Assembly: GCF_014196915.1 (NCBI RefSeq)
Contig: NZ_JACIEP010000006.1
Location: 124,001-188,000, forward strand
Origin: Dysgonomonas hofstadii
GTDB taxonomy: Bacteria; Bacteroidota; Bacteroidia; Bacteroidales; Dysgonomonadaceae
DNA length: 64,000 bases
Direction: 5' to 3'
Of the stretch, positions 25,521 through 34,723 are shown piece after piece (position 1 is the stretch's first letter; every line of letters starts with the position of its first letter). The position numbers were made by a program, and so were the translations under genes. Below the pieces are notes generated by a model. The model saw only the letters and a program-made list of their open reading frames with translations. It was not told the DNA's origin and did no database searches.

Positions 25521-26879
25521 ATGAAAACAAATTTTAGCAAAAACACCGATTTGATTTTAGTAAAGATCATAGTAGTTGCGGTCATTATTCTAGTGCTGCT
25601 GTGGCCTATACACATGGTAAAATCTCTGATAAAGGAACGGCAGGGAAACAAAGATGCCGAACAAACGGATATAGGCTGGAAACACGGAGGGAAACAGTTG
25701 ATCACGGGCCCTGTACTTGTTGTTCCTTACATTTATACTAAAGATAATATTTCAGAGAAAAGGCTCGCTTATTTTCTTCCGGACGAATATCTTGTCAATG
25801 GAAATGTAAAACCGGAAGAGCGTACACGCGGGATACAGAAGATTCTCAATTATCAGGCAGATATGAAGATTAATGGACGCTTTTCTTTTCCCGAGGTCAA
25901 CAATATAGGGATCGATCCTGCAACAGTTTCATGGGGCGAGTGTTTCCTTATGACAGGTATTCCTCATCTTCAGAACATCAGAAATAAAATAACCTTCAAG
26001 GTAAATGATCAATCATCCGAAGTAATCAACAGCATACCTCAAAACGATCTGCTAGCCAGGGGTATCATGGTCATGCTTCCTCTTCTGAATCCTGAAAAGA
26101 AAGACAAAATCGAATACAGCCTCGAATTAACACTGAACGGTACCGAAGGTCTCTACCTCAATCCCGTAGGCAAATACACAAGTATACATCTCACTTCGGA
26201 CTGGAAATCGGTAGAATACACCGGAGACTTCCTTGCAACCGAAAAAACCGATACAACAAATGGCATAGACGCACAATGGGACATATTCGACTACAACCGC
26301 GATTATACACAAAGTTGGAAAGGCAAAAACGAGAATTTCGAAAAATCGGTAGTCGGCATCGATCTCGAATTACCGCTAAACCACTATGACAAAACGCTGC
26401 GGGCGGTAAAATATGCTATCATGTTCATTGTACTTACATTTCTGGTCTTTTTCCTTGTCGAACTGGTCAGCAAAAAACGTATACATCCGGTTCAATACCT
26501 GCTTGTAAGCCTTGCCCTCATCCTGTTTTATACCTTATTACTTGCATTCTCGGAACATATAGGATTTACCCTGGCATATATAATATCCAGTATTGCTACC
26601 ATCTCACTGATAACAGCCTACTCACATTCTATTTTCAAAGAGATTAAACAAACTGTATTCATGGGTATCTTTCTAATAGTGCTCTATTTATATCTCTATA
26701 TAGTACTGCAACTGGAAAATATGGCTTTACTATTCGGAGCTACCGGTTTATTCATCGCATTGGCCATAGTAATGTATGTGCTGCGAAAAGTAGAATGGTA
26801 CAAGAAGGATAATATAAAGGAAGATGAACTAGTTGAAGAAACCCCTCCGGCATATATTCCGGAAAATGATAATAACTAA
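25521..26879 (+). CDS. creD: CreD-like inner-membrane protein
   Basis: 452 residues from the ATG at 25521; an upstream in-frame ATG (25479) would begin inside the putative operator. There is one N-terminal membrane helix (about 11-32), a large periplasmic region (about 35-295) with CreD motifs (KHGGKQLITGPVLVVPY, FLPDEYLVNGNVKPEERTRGI), and about six C-terminal helices (about 296-435). In enterics CreD is controlled by the CreBC system and affects envelope integrity; here the adjacent winged-helix regulator replaces that input. Confidence 0.92.
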   Translation: MKTNFSKNTDLILVKIIVVAVIILVLLWPIHMVKSLIKERQGNKDAEQTDIGWKHGGKQLITGPVLVVPYIYTKDNISEKRLAYFLPDEYLVNGNVKPEERTRGIQKILNYQADMKINGRFSFPEVNNIGIDPATVSWGECFLMTGIPHLQNIRNKITFKVNDQSSEVINSIPQNDLLARGIMVMLPLLNPEKKDKIEYSLELTLNGTEGLYLNPVGKYTSIHLTSDWKSVEYTGDFLATEKTDTTNGIDAQWDIFDYNRDYTQSWKGKNENFEKSVVGIDLELPLNHYDKTLRAVKYAIMFIVLTFLVFFLVELVSKKRIHPVQYLLVSLALILFYTLLLAFSEHIGFTLAYIISSIATISLITAYSHSIFKEIKQTVFMGIFLIVLYLYLYIVLQLENMALLFGATGLFIALAIVMYVLRKVEWYKKDNIKEDELVEETPPAYIPENDNN

Positions 26880-26896
26880 AATATATAAATGAAAAT

Positions 26897-26946
26897 ACTG
26901 AATGTCAAGCATCTAACAAACCTGGCATTCAGTCTTTTCTTGTTTT
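26897..26946 (+). terminator. Terminator after creD
   Basis: ACTGAATGTC (26897-26906) pairs with GGCATTCAGT (26924-26933) with one wobble, followed by a T-rich run. Confidence 0.65.
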
Positions 26947-27112
26947 GAGTAAAAAGAAAAAGAAATACAGTAAATCTATTTTTACATTAAAAACATATCT
27001 TTGCAATATAAGTAACCGAAAGTACTAATAGAACAACATCCGGTTCTTGCTTATTTTATTGTTGCATATACTCAAATAACAAATAGGTCTGTGACCTTAA
27101 CTTTTAAATCAG

Positions 27113-28354
27113 ATGCAAATGAAGGCCAATAATGTAAAACTTTTTTTCTTTTCAACAATTTTCTTCTGCCTCAGTGCAAATGTCTTTTCTCAAAACAACC
27201 CGGATTCCGACAGGAAATACTGGACTGATCTGGCATACAAAATTGCAGAACCCGTCCTCCGAAATATGAGCAACGGAGAACTGAGAAAAAATATGGAATT
27301 AGAACTAAGTCCGAAATGGGACGGACGGAATAAAAACGTGGCATATACCGAAGCCTTTGGCCGGCTAATGGCCGGAATAGCTCCCTGGCTTACCTTACCT
27401 GATGATAATACAGACGAGGGAAAACAAAGAAAACAACTCAGGGAATGGGCTTTGAAAAGTTACACAAACGCCGTTGATCCGGATAATCCCGATTATCTGC
27501 AATGGGCAGGGGTCAACCAAACCCTGGTAGACGCAGCCTATATTGCAACCAGCTTCATCCGTGCTCCGAAAGCCTTATGGGAACCACTGGATGACATTAC
27601 AAAACAACGTTACATAAAAGAATTTAAAAGCCTGCGAAAAATAAGGCCGCCTTATAATAACTGGGTATTATTCAGGGCAACAATAGAAGCATTCCTGGTC
27701 TCGATAGGTGAAGAATATGACGGCATGGCACTGGATATAGCTCTCCGCAAAATGGAAGAATGGTATCTGGCTGACGGATGGTATAGTGATGGTCCCGATT
27801 TTTCTCTGGATTATTACAATTCATTTGTAATTCAACCCATGATAGTAGAGATATCTGAAATTCTCACTGCAAAAAAAATATATAGCCCGATCAAATCCGA
27901 TCTGGCACTCAGGCGTATGCAACGATACAATCAGCTACTTGAACGACTTATCTCCCCCGAGGCAACCTTCCCGGCAATGGGACGCTCTATGACATACCGC
28001 ATGGGCGCTTTTCAGACATTGGCTCTCTCTGCCTGGAAATATAAACTACCGGCAACAATGACAAACGGGCAGGTACGCAACGCCCTTACTTCTGTTATGA
28101 AACGAATGTTCTCCGTGGAAGGCAATTTCAATAAAGCAGGGTATCTCCAATTAGGATTTGCAGGACATCAGCCCGAACTTGCCGATTATTATACCAATAA
28201 CGGCAGTCTCTATCTTACCTCACTAGTATTTTTGCCTCTGGGCCTAGCCCCCGATCATGATTTCTGGACTTCGCCTGCTGAGGAATGGACTTCTCAAAAA
28301 GCATGGAGTGGAAAACCATTCTTGAAAGATTATCATGAATCTGTGAAGAGATAA
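27113..28354 (+). CDS. DUF2264 domain protein
   Basis: 413 residues with a signal peptide ending near VFSQ (about 27); a second ATG lies 6 bases downstream. The mature protein matches DUF2264, an alpha/alpha-barrel-like family found with polysaccharide-degrading genes (YTEAFGRLMAGIAPWL, DAAYIATSFIRAP, GWYSDGPDFSLDYYNSFVIQPM). It probably acts in the periplasm on an oligosaccharide, together with the GH88 enzyme encoded 30 bases downstream. A TATCTTTG -7 box is at 26996-27003. The exact reaction is not known. Confidence 0.85.
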   Translation: MQMKANNVKLFFFSTIFFCLSANVFSQNNPDSDRKYWTDLAYKIAEPVLRNMSNGELRKNMELELSPKWDGRNKNVAYTEAFGRLMAGIAPWLTLPDDNTDEGKQRKQLREWALKSYTNAVDPDNPDYLQWAGVNQTLVDAAYIATSFIRAPKALWEPLDDITKQRYIKEFKSLRKIRPPYNNWVLFRATIEAFLVSIGEEYDGMALDIALRKMEEWYLADGWYSDGPDFSLDYYNSFVIQPMIVEISEILTAKKIYSPIKSDLALRRMQRYNQLLERLISPEATFPAMGRSMTYRMGAFQTLALSAWKYKLPATMTNGQVRNALTSVMKRMFSVEGNFNKAGYLQLGFAGHQPELADYYTNNGSLYLTSLVFLPLGLAPDHDFWTSPAEEWTSQKAWSGKPFLKDYHESVKR

Positions 28355-28384
28355 ATCAAAAAATACCAACAAAATAAAGCAATA

Positions 28385-29629
28385 ATGAAAACCTTAAATC
28401 TAGTTCTGTCAGTCGTATGCGTATCATCTATCTTTGTTTCGTGCAAACAGGACGCCGGTATTGAAAAAGAGAAGTTTATTAAAGAAAATGTAGAATTCGC
28501 CACAGCACAGACCGAAAAGATGCTGGAAACCACAGGAGAACCTACAGGCAAAAACTACCCACGCACGATGAGGAACGACAGTACGCTTGCGGTAACGGGT
28601 ATGTATGACTGGACTCCGGGCTTTTTCCCCGGATCGTTATGGTATCTGTATGAGTTAACGGGTGAAACCAAATGGAAAGAAATTGCGGAAAAATGGACTG
28701 TATCTTTAGAGCCTCTTAAAACACATACCGGAACGCATGATCTTGGATTTATGATGTATTGCAGCTATGGCAATGCCGAGCGCCTTGCTTCTAAGCCAGA
28801 ATATAAAGATATCCTTATCGAAAGTGCGGAATCCCTGTCTACCCGTTTCAGTGACAAAACGCAGGTAATAAAATCGTGGAACCGGTTCAAATCATGGAAT
28901 GATACCATCAGATATGATTATCCTGTGATTATTGATAATATGATGAATCTGGAGATGTTGTTTTATGCATCAAAGGCATCTGGAGATAAAAAATACTATG
29001 ACATAGCTGTAAGCCATGCCGATATGACATTGAAAAATCATTTCAGGGAAGACTTCAGTACATACCATGTCGTATCATACGACACAGTCAGTACAAACGT
29101 CTTGAGCAGGAATACTGCGCAGGGGTTCAGCGATAACTCTACCTGGTCGCGCGGACAAGCCTGGGCTATTTACGGATTTACAATGGTTTATCGTGAGACT
29201 AAAGACCCGAAATACCTTGACGCCGCCATCAAAGCAACTGATTATTATCTGAAAAACCTACCTACAGATCTTGTCCCTCTATGGGATTTCAATGTGGGAC
29301 AAGATGGTTATGTCACGGGAGACCGATCGTATGCTAAAGAATTTCAGGAAAAGCTAAGGGATGCATCTGCCGCTGCGATAGTATGTTCTGCGTTATTTGA
29401 ACTGGGAGAAGCGGCCAATAATCCGGCATATACTGATACTGCCGTGAAAATGTTACATAGCCTTGCTTCGCCACAATACAGAGCCACCCTCGGGTCAAAT
29501 GCCAACTTTATCATCATGCATTGCGTAGGAAGTATACCTCATAAAGCTGAAATAGATAAACCCTTGGTATATGCCGATTATTACTTCCTTGAAGCATTGG
29601 TGAGATATAAGAAAATGATGAATATATAA
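28385..29629 (+). CDS. Glycoside hydrolase family 88, unsaturated glucuronyl hydrolase
   Basis: 414 residues; a lipoprotein signal ends in FVSC (Cys19). Family 88 enzymes remove the unsaturated uronic acid left by polysaccharide lyases, using a hydration mechanism. Visible family segments include MYDWTPGFFPGSLWYLYE, HTGTHDLGFMMYCSYG with the first catalytic Asp candidate, YPVIIDNMMNLEM with the second, and WSRGQAWAIYGFTM. It pairs with the DUF2264 gene upstream. No SusC/SusD or lyase is in the window, so the natural glycan is unknown. Confidence 0.92.
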   Translation: MKTLNLVLSVVCVSSIFVSCKQDAGIEKEKFIKENVEFATAQTEKMLETTGEPTGKNYPRTMRNDSTLAVTGMYDWTPGFFPGSLWYLYELTGETKWKEIAEKWTVSLEPLKTHTGTHDLGFMMYCSYGNAERLASKPEYKDILIESAESLSTRFSDKTQVIKSWNRFKSWNDTIRYDYPVIIDNMMNLEMLFYASKASGDKKYYDIAVSHADMTLKNHFREDFSTYHVVSYDTVSTNVLSRNTAQGFSDNSTWSRGQAWAIYGFTMVYRETKDPKYLDAAIKATDYYLKNLPTDLVPLWDFNVGQDGYVTGDRSYAKEFQEKLRDASAAAIVCSALFELGEAANNPAYTDTAVKMLHSLASPQYRATLGSNANFIIMHCVGSIPHKAEIDKPLVYADYYFLEALVRYKKMMNI

Positions 29630-29641
29630 TTTAAGTATAAC

Positions 29642-29677
29642 AAAAGCCGGTACAGAGTAATATCTATACCGGCTTTT
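29642..29677. terminator. Bidirectional terminator
   Basis: AAAAGCCGGTA (29642-29652) and TACCGGCTTTT (29667-29677) form a perfect 11-bp stem between the convergent GH88 and DUF1015 genes. Confidence 0.85.
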
Positions 29678-29694
29678 CAACAAAAATATATTTA

Positions 29695-30939
29695 TTAATC
29701 AAGCTTATGTATCACTAACCCCGAACGCAGTTTCGGTTCAAACCAGGTTGTTTTAGGAGGCATTATATTTCCCGAATCGGCAATATCCATCAATTGTTTC
29801 ATCGTCACAGGATACAGAGCCAGAGCTAATTTCATCTCCCCGCTATCGACACGTTTTTTCAATTCACCCAGACCTCTGATACCACCGACAAAATCGATTC
29901 GTTTGTCCGAGCGAAGGTCTTTGATGCCAAGGATTTCATCCAGTATATACTTTGATGAGATAGTTACATCAAGTACTCCGATAGGGTCATTATCATCATA
30001 TGTACCTGCCTTTGCTATCAGACTGTAACATTTTCCATCCACATAGATCGAAAAATTATGAAGCCCCGCAGGTGAAACTATTTCCGATCCTTTTTCTTCT
30101 ACAACAAAATGCTCTTCCAGTTTATTCAGGAATTCCTGCACAGACAAGCCATTCAGGTCTTTTACCAGACGATTGTAGTCTATAATATTTAGTTGATTAT
30201 CAGGAAAGCAAACGGCCATAAAGAAATTATACTCTTCATCCCCTTTATGATTGGGATTTTGCTTTGCCTTTTCTGCACCCACTAAAGCGGCAGCAGCAGA
30301 ACGGTGATGGCCATCTGCTATATATAAATCAGGTATTCCGCTGAATATCTCAGTTATCCTGCTTATCACATCTTTATCCTTGATCACCCAGAAATGATGC
30401 CCTACCCCATCAATCGCAGTAAAATCATATTCGGCAGGAGTGGAAATTACTTTCTTTACAATTTCATCCAGCTCCTCATTGTCGGGATATGCAAAAAATA
30501 CAGGCTCCACATTGGCATTATTTATACGAACGTGCTTCATACGATCTTCTTCTTTATCCCGACGGGTCAGTTCATGTTTTTTGATACGGTCATTCATATA
30601 ATCTTCGGTATGGGAACATACCACAAGTCCGTATTGTGTTTTCCCGTTCATGGTCTGGGCATATACATAGTAGTATTCATCGGGGTCTTGCACAAGCCAG
30701 CCTTTTTCCTGAAATTTATTGAAATTATCAACAGCACGCTGATAAACATCCGGATGATGCTCATCTATCATTTCCTCAAAATCGATCTCTGGCTTAATGA
30801 TACGATAAAGTGATTTTTCATTGCCTTCTGCTTCGAGACGGGCTTCCAGCGAACTTAATACATCATAGGGACGGGAAACTACTTCCTGCACAATGTTTTT
30901 CGGAGGTCTTACTCCTTTGAAAGGTTTGATTACGGCCAT
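29695..30939 (-). CDS. DUF1015 family protein, serine-pathway associated
   Basis: 414 residues. DUF1015 motifs are clear: KPFKGVRPPKNIVQEVVSRPYDV at the start (read in part), DLYIADGHHRSAAAAL (about 210-225) with the family's DGHHR block, and VYAQTMNGKTQYGLV. The gene is divergent from serC-serA, and in Bacteroidales DUF1015 genes commonly neighbour these serine genes. The DGHHR block resembles nucleotide- or phosphate-binding motifs of ParB/SerK-like kinases, so a role in serine/phosphoserine metabolism is a reasonable guess, not shown here. Confidence 0.85.
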   Translation of the reverse strand: MAVIKPFKGVRPPKNIVQEVVSRPYDVLSSLEARLEAEGNEKSLYRIIKPEIDFEEMIDEHHPDVYQRAVDNFNKFQEKGWLVQDPDEYYYVYAQTMNGKTQYGLVVCSHTEDYMNDRIKKHELTRRDKEEDRMKHVRINNANVEPVFFAYPDNEELDEIVKKVISTPAEYDFTAIDGVGHHFWVIKDKDVISRITEIFSGIPDLYIADGHHRSAAAALVGAEKAKQNPNHKGDEEYNFFMAVCFPDNQLNIIDYNRLVKDLNGLSVQEFLNKLEEHFVVEEKGSEIVSPAGLHNFSIYVDGKCYSLIAKAGTYDDNDPIGVLDVTISSKYILDEILGIKDLRSDKRIDFVGGIRGLGELKKRVDSGEMKLALALYPVTMKQLMDIADSGNIMPPKTTWFEPKLRSGLVIHKLD

Positions 30940-31259
30940 GGTGATTTGTATTTAAATATTTAGGTTAAACAAATAGCTGTTATATGGTTTAAAGTTACGC
31001 AATTAACTAATAAATAGCCATTGCTCCTACAACACTCTTAAAAAATATCAAAAAGCTAAAATCCAACAACTCTTATTTTGCAATAAGACAGTAATATTTT
31101 ATTTCACTTATCCTTTTGTTTTTTAAGGAATAACTTTTTTTGTTTTTTTTATAAATAAAATTTCTTTCTTTTTGTAAACTACAAATATATATATAAAGAA
31201 AAATATAGGAAATTTTTATTAAAAAAAAGTTATAAAACATGTTGTATAAAACATTTTGA

Positions 31260-31277
31260 TATAATTCTTGAATTATA
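31260..31277. promoter_or_regulatory. Dyad in the DUF1015-serC intergenic region
   Basis: The 443-base gap between DUF1015 and serC is very AT-rich. It holds a perfect dyad, TATAATTC-TT-GAATTATA (31260-31277), about 48 bases upstream of a TAATTTTG -7 box (31325-31332) for serC. It could be an operator, but AT-rich DNA yields such dyads by chance. Nothing else is seen in the gap. Confidence 0.3.
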
Positions 31278-31382
31278 CTTAATAATATTTCTCCTTTTAA
31301 TATTCTGATTTAAGATATAATTACTAATTTTGAAGACCTTAATAAAAAAAAGAAGAATACTAATATCCTAATTTTTACCGAA

Positions 31383-32456
31383 ATGAAAAAAATTAATTTT
31401 AGCGCCGGGCCATCGATCTTACCTCAACAGACTATCGAGGAAACTGCAAAAGCTATTATGGACTTTAATGGTTCAACGTTATCATTGATGGAAGTTAGCC
31501 ATAGAGGCAAAGACTTTCAGGCTGTAATGGATGAAACTGTGGAATTATTCAAAGAACTCCTGGAAATACCGGCAGGGTATTCAGTAATCTTCCTCGGAGG
31601 CGGAGCCAGTCTTCAATTCTGCATGGTGCCTTTCAACCTGTTGGAGAAAAAAGCAGCGTACCTGAACACAGGGACATGGGCAAACAAAGCACTGAAAGAA
31701 GCTAAACTATTTGGTGAAACAGTAGAAGTAGCATCTTCAAAAGAGGCTAACTATACATATATTCCTAAAAATTATACAATACCTACCGATGCGGATTATT
31801 TCCATATCACTACTAACAATACGATTTTCGGTACTGAAATACATACAGACCTTGATTCTCCGGTTCCGTTGGTAGCCGATATGTCATCCGATATATTCTC
31901 CCGTCCTGTCAACGTATCAAAATATGGCTTGATCTACGGTGGAGCTCAAAAGAACCTTGCCCCTGCAGGTGTTACATTTGTTATCGTAAAAGACGAACTA
32001 CTGGGAAAAGTGACCCGTCCTATACCTACAATGCTCGACTATCGCACGCATATCGAAAACGGTTCTATGTTCAACACACCTCCGGTAGTACCTATTTACG
32101 CAGCTATGCAAACATTGAGATGGCTGAAAGCTAACGGCGGTGTACCTGCAATGTATAAGAAAAACAAAGAGAAAGCGGCATTACTTTACAACGAGATCGA
32201 TCGCAATCCTGTATTTAAAGGCACATGTCAGGTAGAAGACCGCTCAATAATGAATGTATGTTTCGTACTTTCTTCAGAATATGAAGGCAATGAAGCAGAC
32301 TTCCTTGCTTTAGCCAAGGAAAGAGGCCTTGATGGATTGAAAGGGCACCGTTCAGTTGGTGGTTTCCGGGCTTCTATCTACAACGCTATGCCTATAGAAG
32401 GTGTACAAGCATTAGTTGACGCAATGCAGGAATTTGAAAAGAAATTGGTTAAGTAA
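31383..32456 (+). CDS. serC: Phosphoserine aminotransferase
   Basis: 357 residues, the normal length. It transfers an amino group from glutamate to 3-phosphohydroxypyruvate in serine synthesis and can serve pyridoxal phosphate synthesis. It starts with the family motif [11 protein letters not shown], and the pyridoxal-phosphate Lys is K190 in [12 protein letters not shown]. The ending [22 protein letters not shown] is also typical. It lies 80 bases before serA in the same direction; that spacer is filled by a short-period repeat. Confidence 0.97.
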   Translation: MKKINFSAGPSILPQQTIEETAKAIMDFNGSTLSLMEVSHRGKDFQAVMDETVELFKELLEIPAGYSVIFLGGGASLQFCMVPFNLLEKKAAYLNTGTWANKALKEAKLFGETVEVASSKEANYTYIPKNYTIPTDADYFHITTNNTIFGTEIHTDLDSPVPLVADMSSDIFSRPVNVSKYGLIYGGAQKNLAPAGVTFVIVKDELLGKVTRPIPTMLDYRTHIENGSMFNTPPVVPIYAAMQTLRWLKANGGVPAMYKKNKEKAALLYNEIDRNPVFKGTCQVEDRSIMNVCFVLSSEYEGNEADFLALAKERGLDGLKGHRSVGGFRASIYNAMPIEGVQALVDAMQEFEKKLVK

Positions 32457-32472
32457 AAAAGAATTCAAGTTT

Positions 32473-32534
32473 ATTAGTATACTAGATGTTACGGAAAACA
32501 AACTAGTAAACTAGTAGACTATAAACTAGTAAAC
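32473..32534. repeat. Short-period repeat in the serC-serA spacer
   Basis: The spacer carries a run of 8-nt-period units, AGTAAACT/AGTAGACT (ACTAGTAAACTAGTAGAC and two further units). The same period and words (AGTAAACAAGTAGACAAGT) form the left flank of the four-helix-bundle gene at 53729-53761. Confidence 0.65.
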
Positions 32535-32536
32535 TT

Positions 32537-33463
32537 ATGACGAAAGTTCTTATAGCAACAGATAAACCATTCGCAGCAGAAGCTGTAAACGGAATCAGAA
32601 ATGTAATAGAAAACGCTGGCTTCGAACTTGTATTACTTGAAAAGTATACAGAAAAGAAGCAATTGCTCGACGCAGTCGCTAATGCTGATGCTGCAATCAT
32701 CCGCAGCGATATTTTCGACAAAGAAGTATTGGATGCGGCAAAGAGCATGAAGATTGTTGTTCGTGCAGGCGCAGGTTACGACAATGTAGATCTCGATGCT
32801 GCAACAGCAAACAATATTTGTGTGATGAACACTCCGGGACAGAATGCAAATGCAGTAGCCGAACTGGCACTGGGTATGGCAGTATATGCCGTACGTAATT
32901 TCTATAACGGAACATCTGGTACTGAATTGTTCGGTAAAAAACTAGGTATTCATGCTTATGGCAATGTAGGCCGCAACGTAGCCCGTATCGCCAAAGGCTT
33001 TGGCATGGAAGTATATGCTTTCGACCCGTTCCTTTCGGCAGAAGCTATCGAAAAAGAAGGAGTGAAAGCTGTTGCGTCGGCCGAAGAATTGTATTCTACA
33101 TGCCAATTTGTATCACTTCACATTCCGGCTACTGCTGAAACAAAGAACTCTATCAATTACGCTTTGTTGAGCAAAATGCCTAAAAAAGCATTATTGATCA
33201 ACACTGCCCGCAAGGAAGTGATCAATGAAGCAGAAATAGTAAAATTGATGGAAGAGCGCACAGATTTCAAATATGTAACAGACATTATGCCTGCCAACCA
33301 TGCTGAAATGGCTGAGAAATTTGCGGGACGCTACTTCTCTACTCCTAAAAAAATGGGAGCTCAGACCGCAGAAGCTAATACCAATGCAGGTATTGCTGCA
33401 GCTAACCAGATCGTTGATTTCATAAAGAATGGAAATGAACGTTTCAGGGTAAATAAGAAATAA
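32537..33463 (+). CDS. serA: D-3-phosphoglycerate dehydrogenase (short form)
   Basis: 308 residues. It oxidises 3-phosphoglycerate to 3-phosphohydroxypyruvate with NAD, the first step of serine synthesis. The substrate domain has VVRAGAGYDNVDLDAA with the catalytic Arg region, the NAD-binding loop is GIHAYGNVGRNVARI, and LLINTARKEVINE follows. It lacks the ACT/regulatory C-terminal domains of the long E. coli type, so it is probably not feedback-inhibited through ACT. It is co-directional with serC and ends at a strong terminator. Confidence 0.92.
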   Translation: MTKVLIATDKPFAAEAVNGIRNVIENAGFELVLLEKYTEKKQLLDAVANADAAIIRSDIFDKEVLDAAKSMKIVVRAGAGYDNVDLDAATANNICVMNTPGQNANAVAELALGMAVYAVRNFYNGTSGTELFGKKLGIHAYGNVGRNVARIAKGFGMEVYAFDPFLSAEAIEKEGVKAVASAEELYSTCQFVSLHIPATAETKNSINYALLSKMPKKALLINTARKEVINEAEIVKLMEERTDFKYVTDIMPANHAEMAEKFAGRYFSTPKKMGAQTAEANTNAGIAAANQIVDFIKNGNERFRVNKK

Positions 33464-33482
33464 AAATCTTATGTTATATTTG

Positions 33483-33512
33483 AACCTCCGATAAACAAAT
33501 CGGAGGTTTTTT
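33483..33512 (+). terminator. Terminator after serA
   Basis: AACCTCCGAT and ATCGGAGGTT form a perfect 10-bp stem with a 6-base loop and a T run, about 20 bases after the serA stop. Confidence 0.9.
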
Positions 33513-33540
33513 ATTTGAATAATTTCGGTTTTTATTAAAC

Positions 33541-33693
33541 CACGGAGAAGAAGAAGTAACACGGAGTTTTAAAAACACCTTTACTTTTTCAAATTGGTGG
33601 TATTCTATTACAAATATCCCCTCTTTGTCATTTTGAACGAAGTGAAAAATCTATTGATAAAAAGAGATGCTTCCTATCGTCAGCATGACAAAA
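33541..33693. repeat. Composite dispersed-repeat locus 5
   Basis: The spacer between serA and the CDF gene holds a CACGGAG tandem-like unit (33541-33567) and one hairpin unit bounded by GTCAT (33627) and ATGAC (ending 33689). Its right arm, AGATGCTTCCTATCG plus CAGCATGAC, is almost identical to that of the copy at 18276-18359. Confidence 0.7.
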
Positions 33694-33739
33694 GTATGTG
33701 AACAATAAAATAATTAGATGATTTAAAAGATATTTCACA

Positions 33740-34723
33740 ATGGAAGCGAATCCCGATAAAATAAAACAGAGAGTACAAACTATAGTTGTTATCTGTGGAA
33801 TAGTCTTATTAGTGGGAAAATTCGGAGCCTACTATTTGACAAATTCGGTAGGTATACTTACCGATGCGATGGAAAGCATAGTGAATGTTGTAGCCGGATT
33901 AATAAGCCTGTATGCCATCCGGCTGTCAGCAAAACCCAAGGATAACGATCATCCGTTCGGTCATGGGAAAATCGAATTAATCTCGGCATCCATAGAAGGA
34001 ATTCTTATTTTTGGAGCTGGAGGGATTATTATCTATGAAGGTATTCAACGCCTGTTCTCTCCTCCCGAAATACAGAAACTGGATATAGGTATTGCAGTTA
34101 TAGCCATTGCCGGGGTAGTCAATTATATTTTAGGCTGGTATAGCATCCGTCAAGGGAAGAAATACGACTCGATAGCCCTTGTTGCCGGAGGAAAGCATTT
34201 ACAATCCGACACTTATTCTACAATCGGACTGGTGGCAGGCTTGCTAATCCTCTATTTTACAAAAATCACATGGATCGATAGTGCCCTCGCCATCATCTTC
34301 GGAGGGGTCATAGCTATAACAGGTATCGGCATCCTCCGGAATACCATAAAGAATCTGATAGATACAGCCGACCGGGCTACACTGGAAAGAATCACAAAAG
34401 TGATAAATGAGAATCGAAAAGAAGACTGGATAGATATACACAACCTGAAAGTACTAAAATACGGTAGTGATTATTTCATCGACTGCGACCTTACCCTGCC
34501 CTGGTTTTATAATATAACAGAAGGGCACCGCCGGTGCGAAGATTTGCGAAGATGTTTATTGGATGCGTTCCCGCAGGATGCCCAGATATCGATACATGCC
34601 GATCCTTGTCTCGAAAAATATTGCTCTGTATGTCAGGTAAAGAATTGTAAATACAGGAAAAAACCTTTTGTGAAAGTCCAGAATTTTTCCCTGGAGAAGC
34701 TTATCACGGCAGAAGACGGTTAA
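33740..34723 (+). CDS. Cation diffusion facilitator family metal exporter
   Basis: 327 residues with about six helices in the first 200 residues. CDF metal-site motifs are visible: GILTDAMESIVNV, DHPFGHGKIEL and, later, GGKHLQSDTYSTIG. CDF proteins export Zn, Fe or Co in exchange for protons. The C-terminal cytoplasmic domain is followed by a Cys cluster (C-x4-C-x2-C-x4-C, about residues 295-310), a likely extra metal site. The last bases overlap the stop of the convergent helicase gene, sharing TTAA. Confidence 0.9.
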   Translation: MEANPDKIKQRVQTIVVICGIVLLVGKFGAYYLTNSVGILTDAMESIVNVVAGLISLYAIRLSAKPKDNDHPFGHGKIELISASIEGILIFGAGGIIIYEGIQRLFSPPEIQKLDIGIAVIAIAGVVNYILGWYSIRQGKKYDSIALVAGGKHLQSDTYSTIGLVAGLLILYFTKITWIDSALAIIFGGVIAITGIGILRNTIKNLIDTADRATLERITKVINENRKEDWIDIHNLKVLKYGSDYFIDCDLTLPWFYNITEGHRRCEDLRRCLLDAFPQDAQISIHADPCLEKYCSVCQVKNCKYRKKPFVKVQNFSLEKLITAEDG

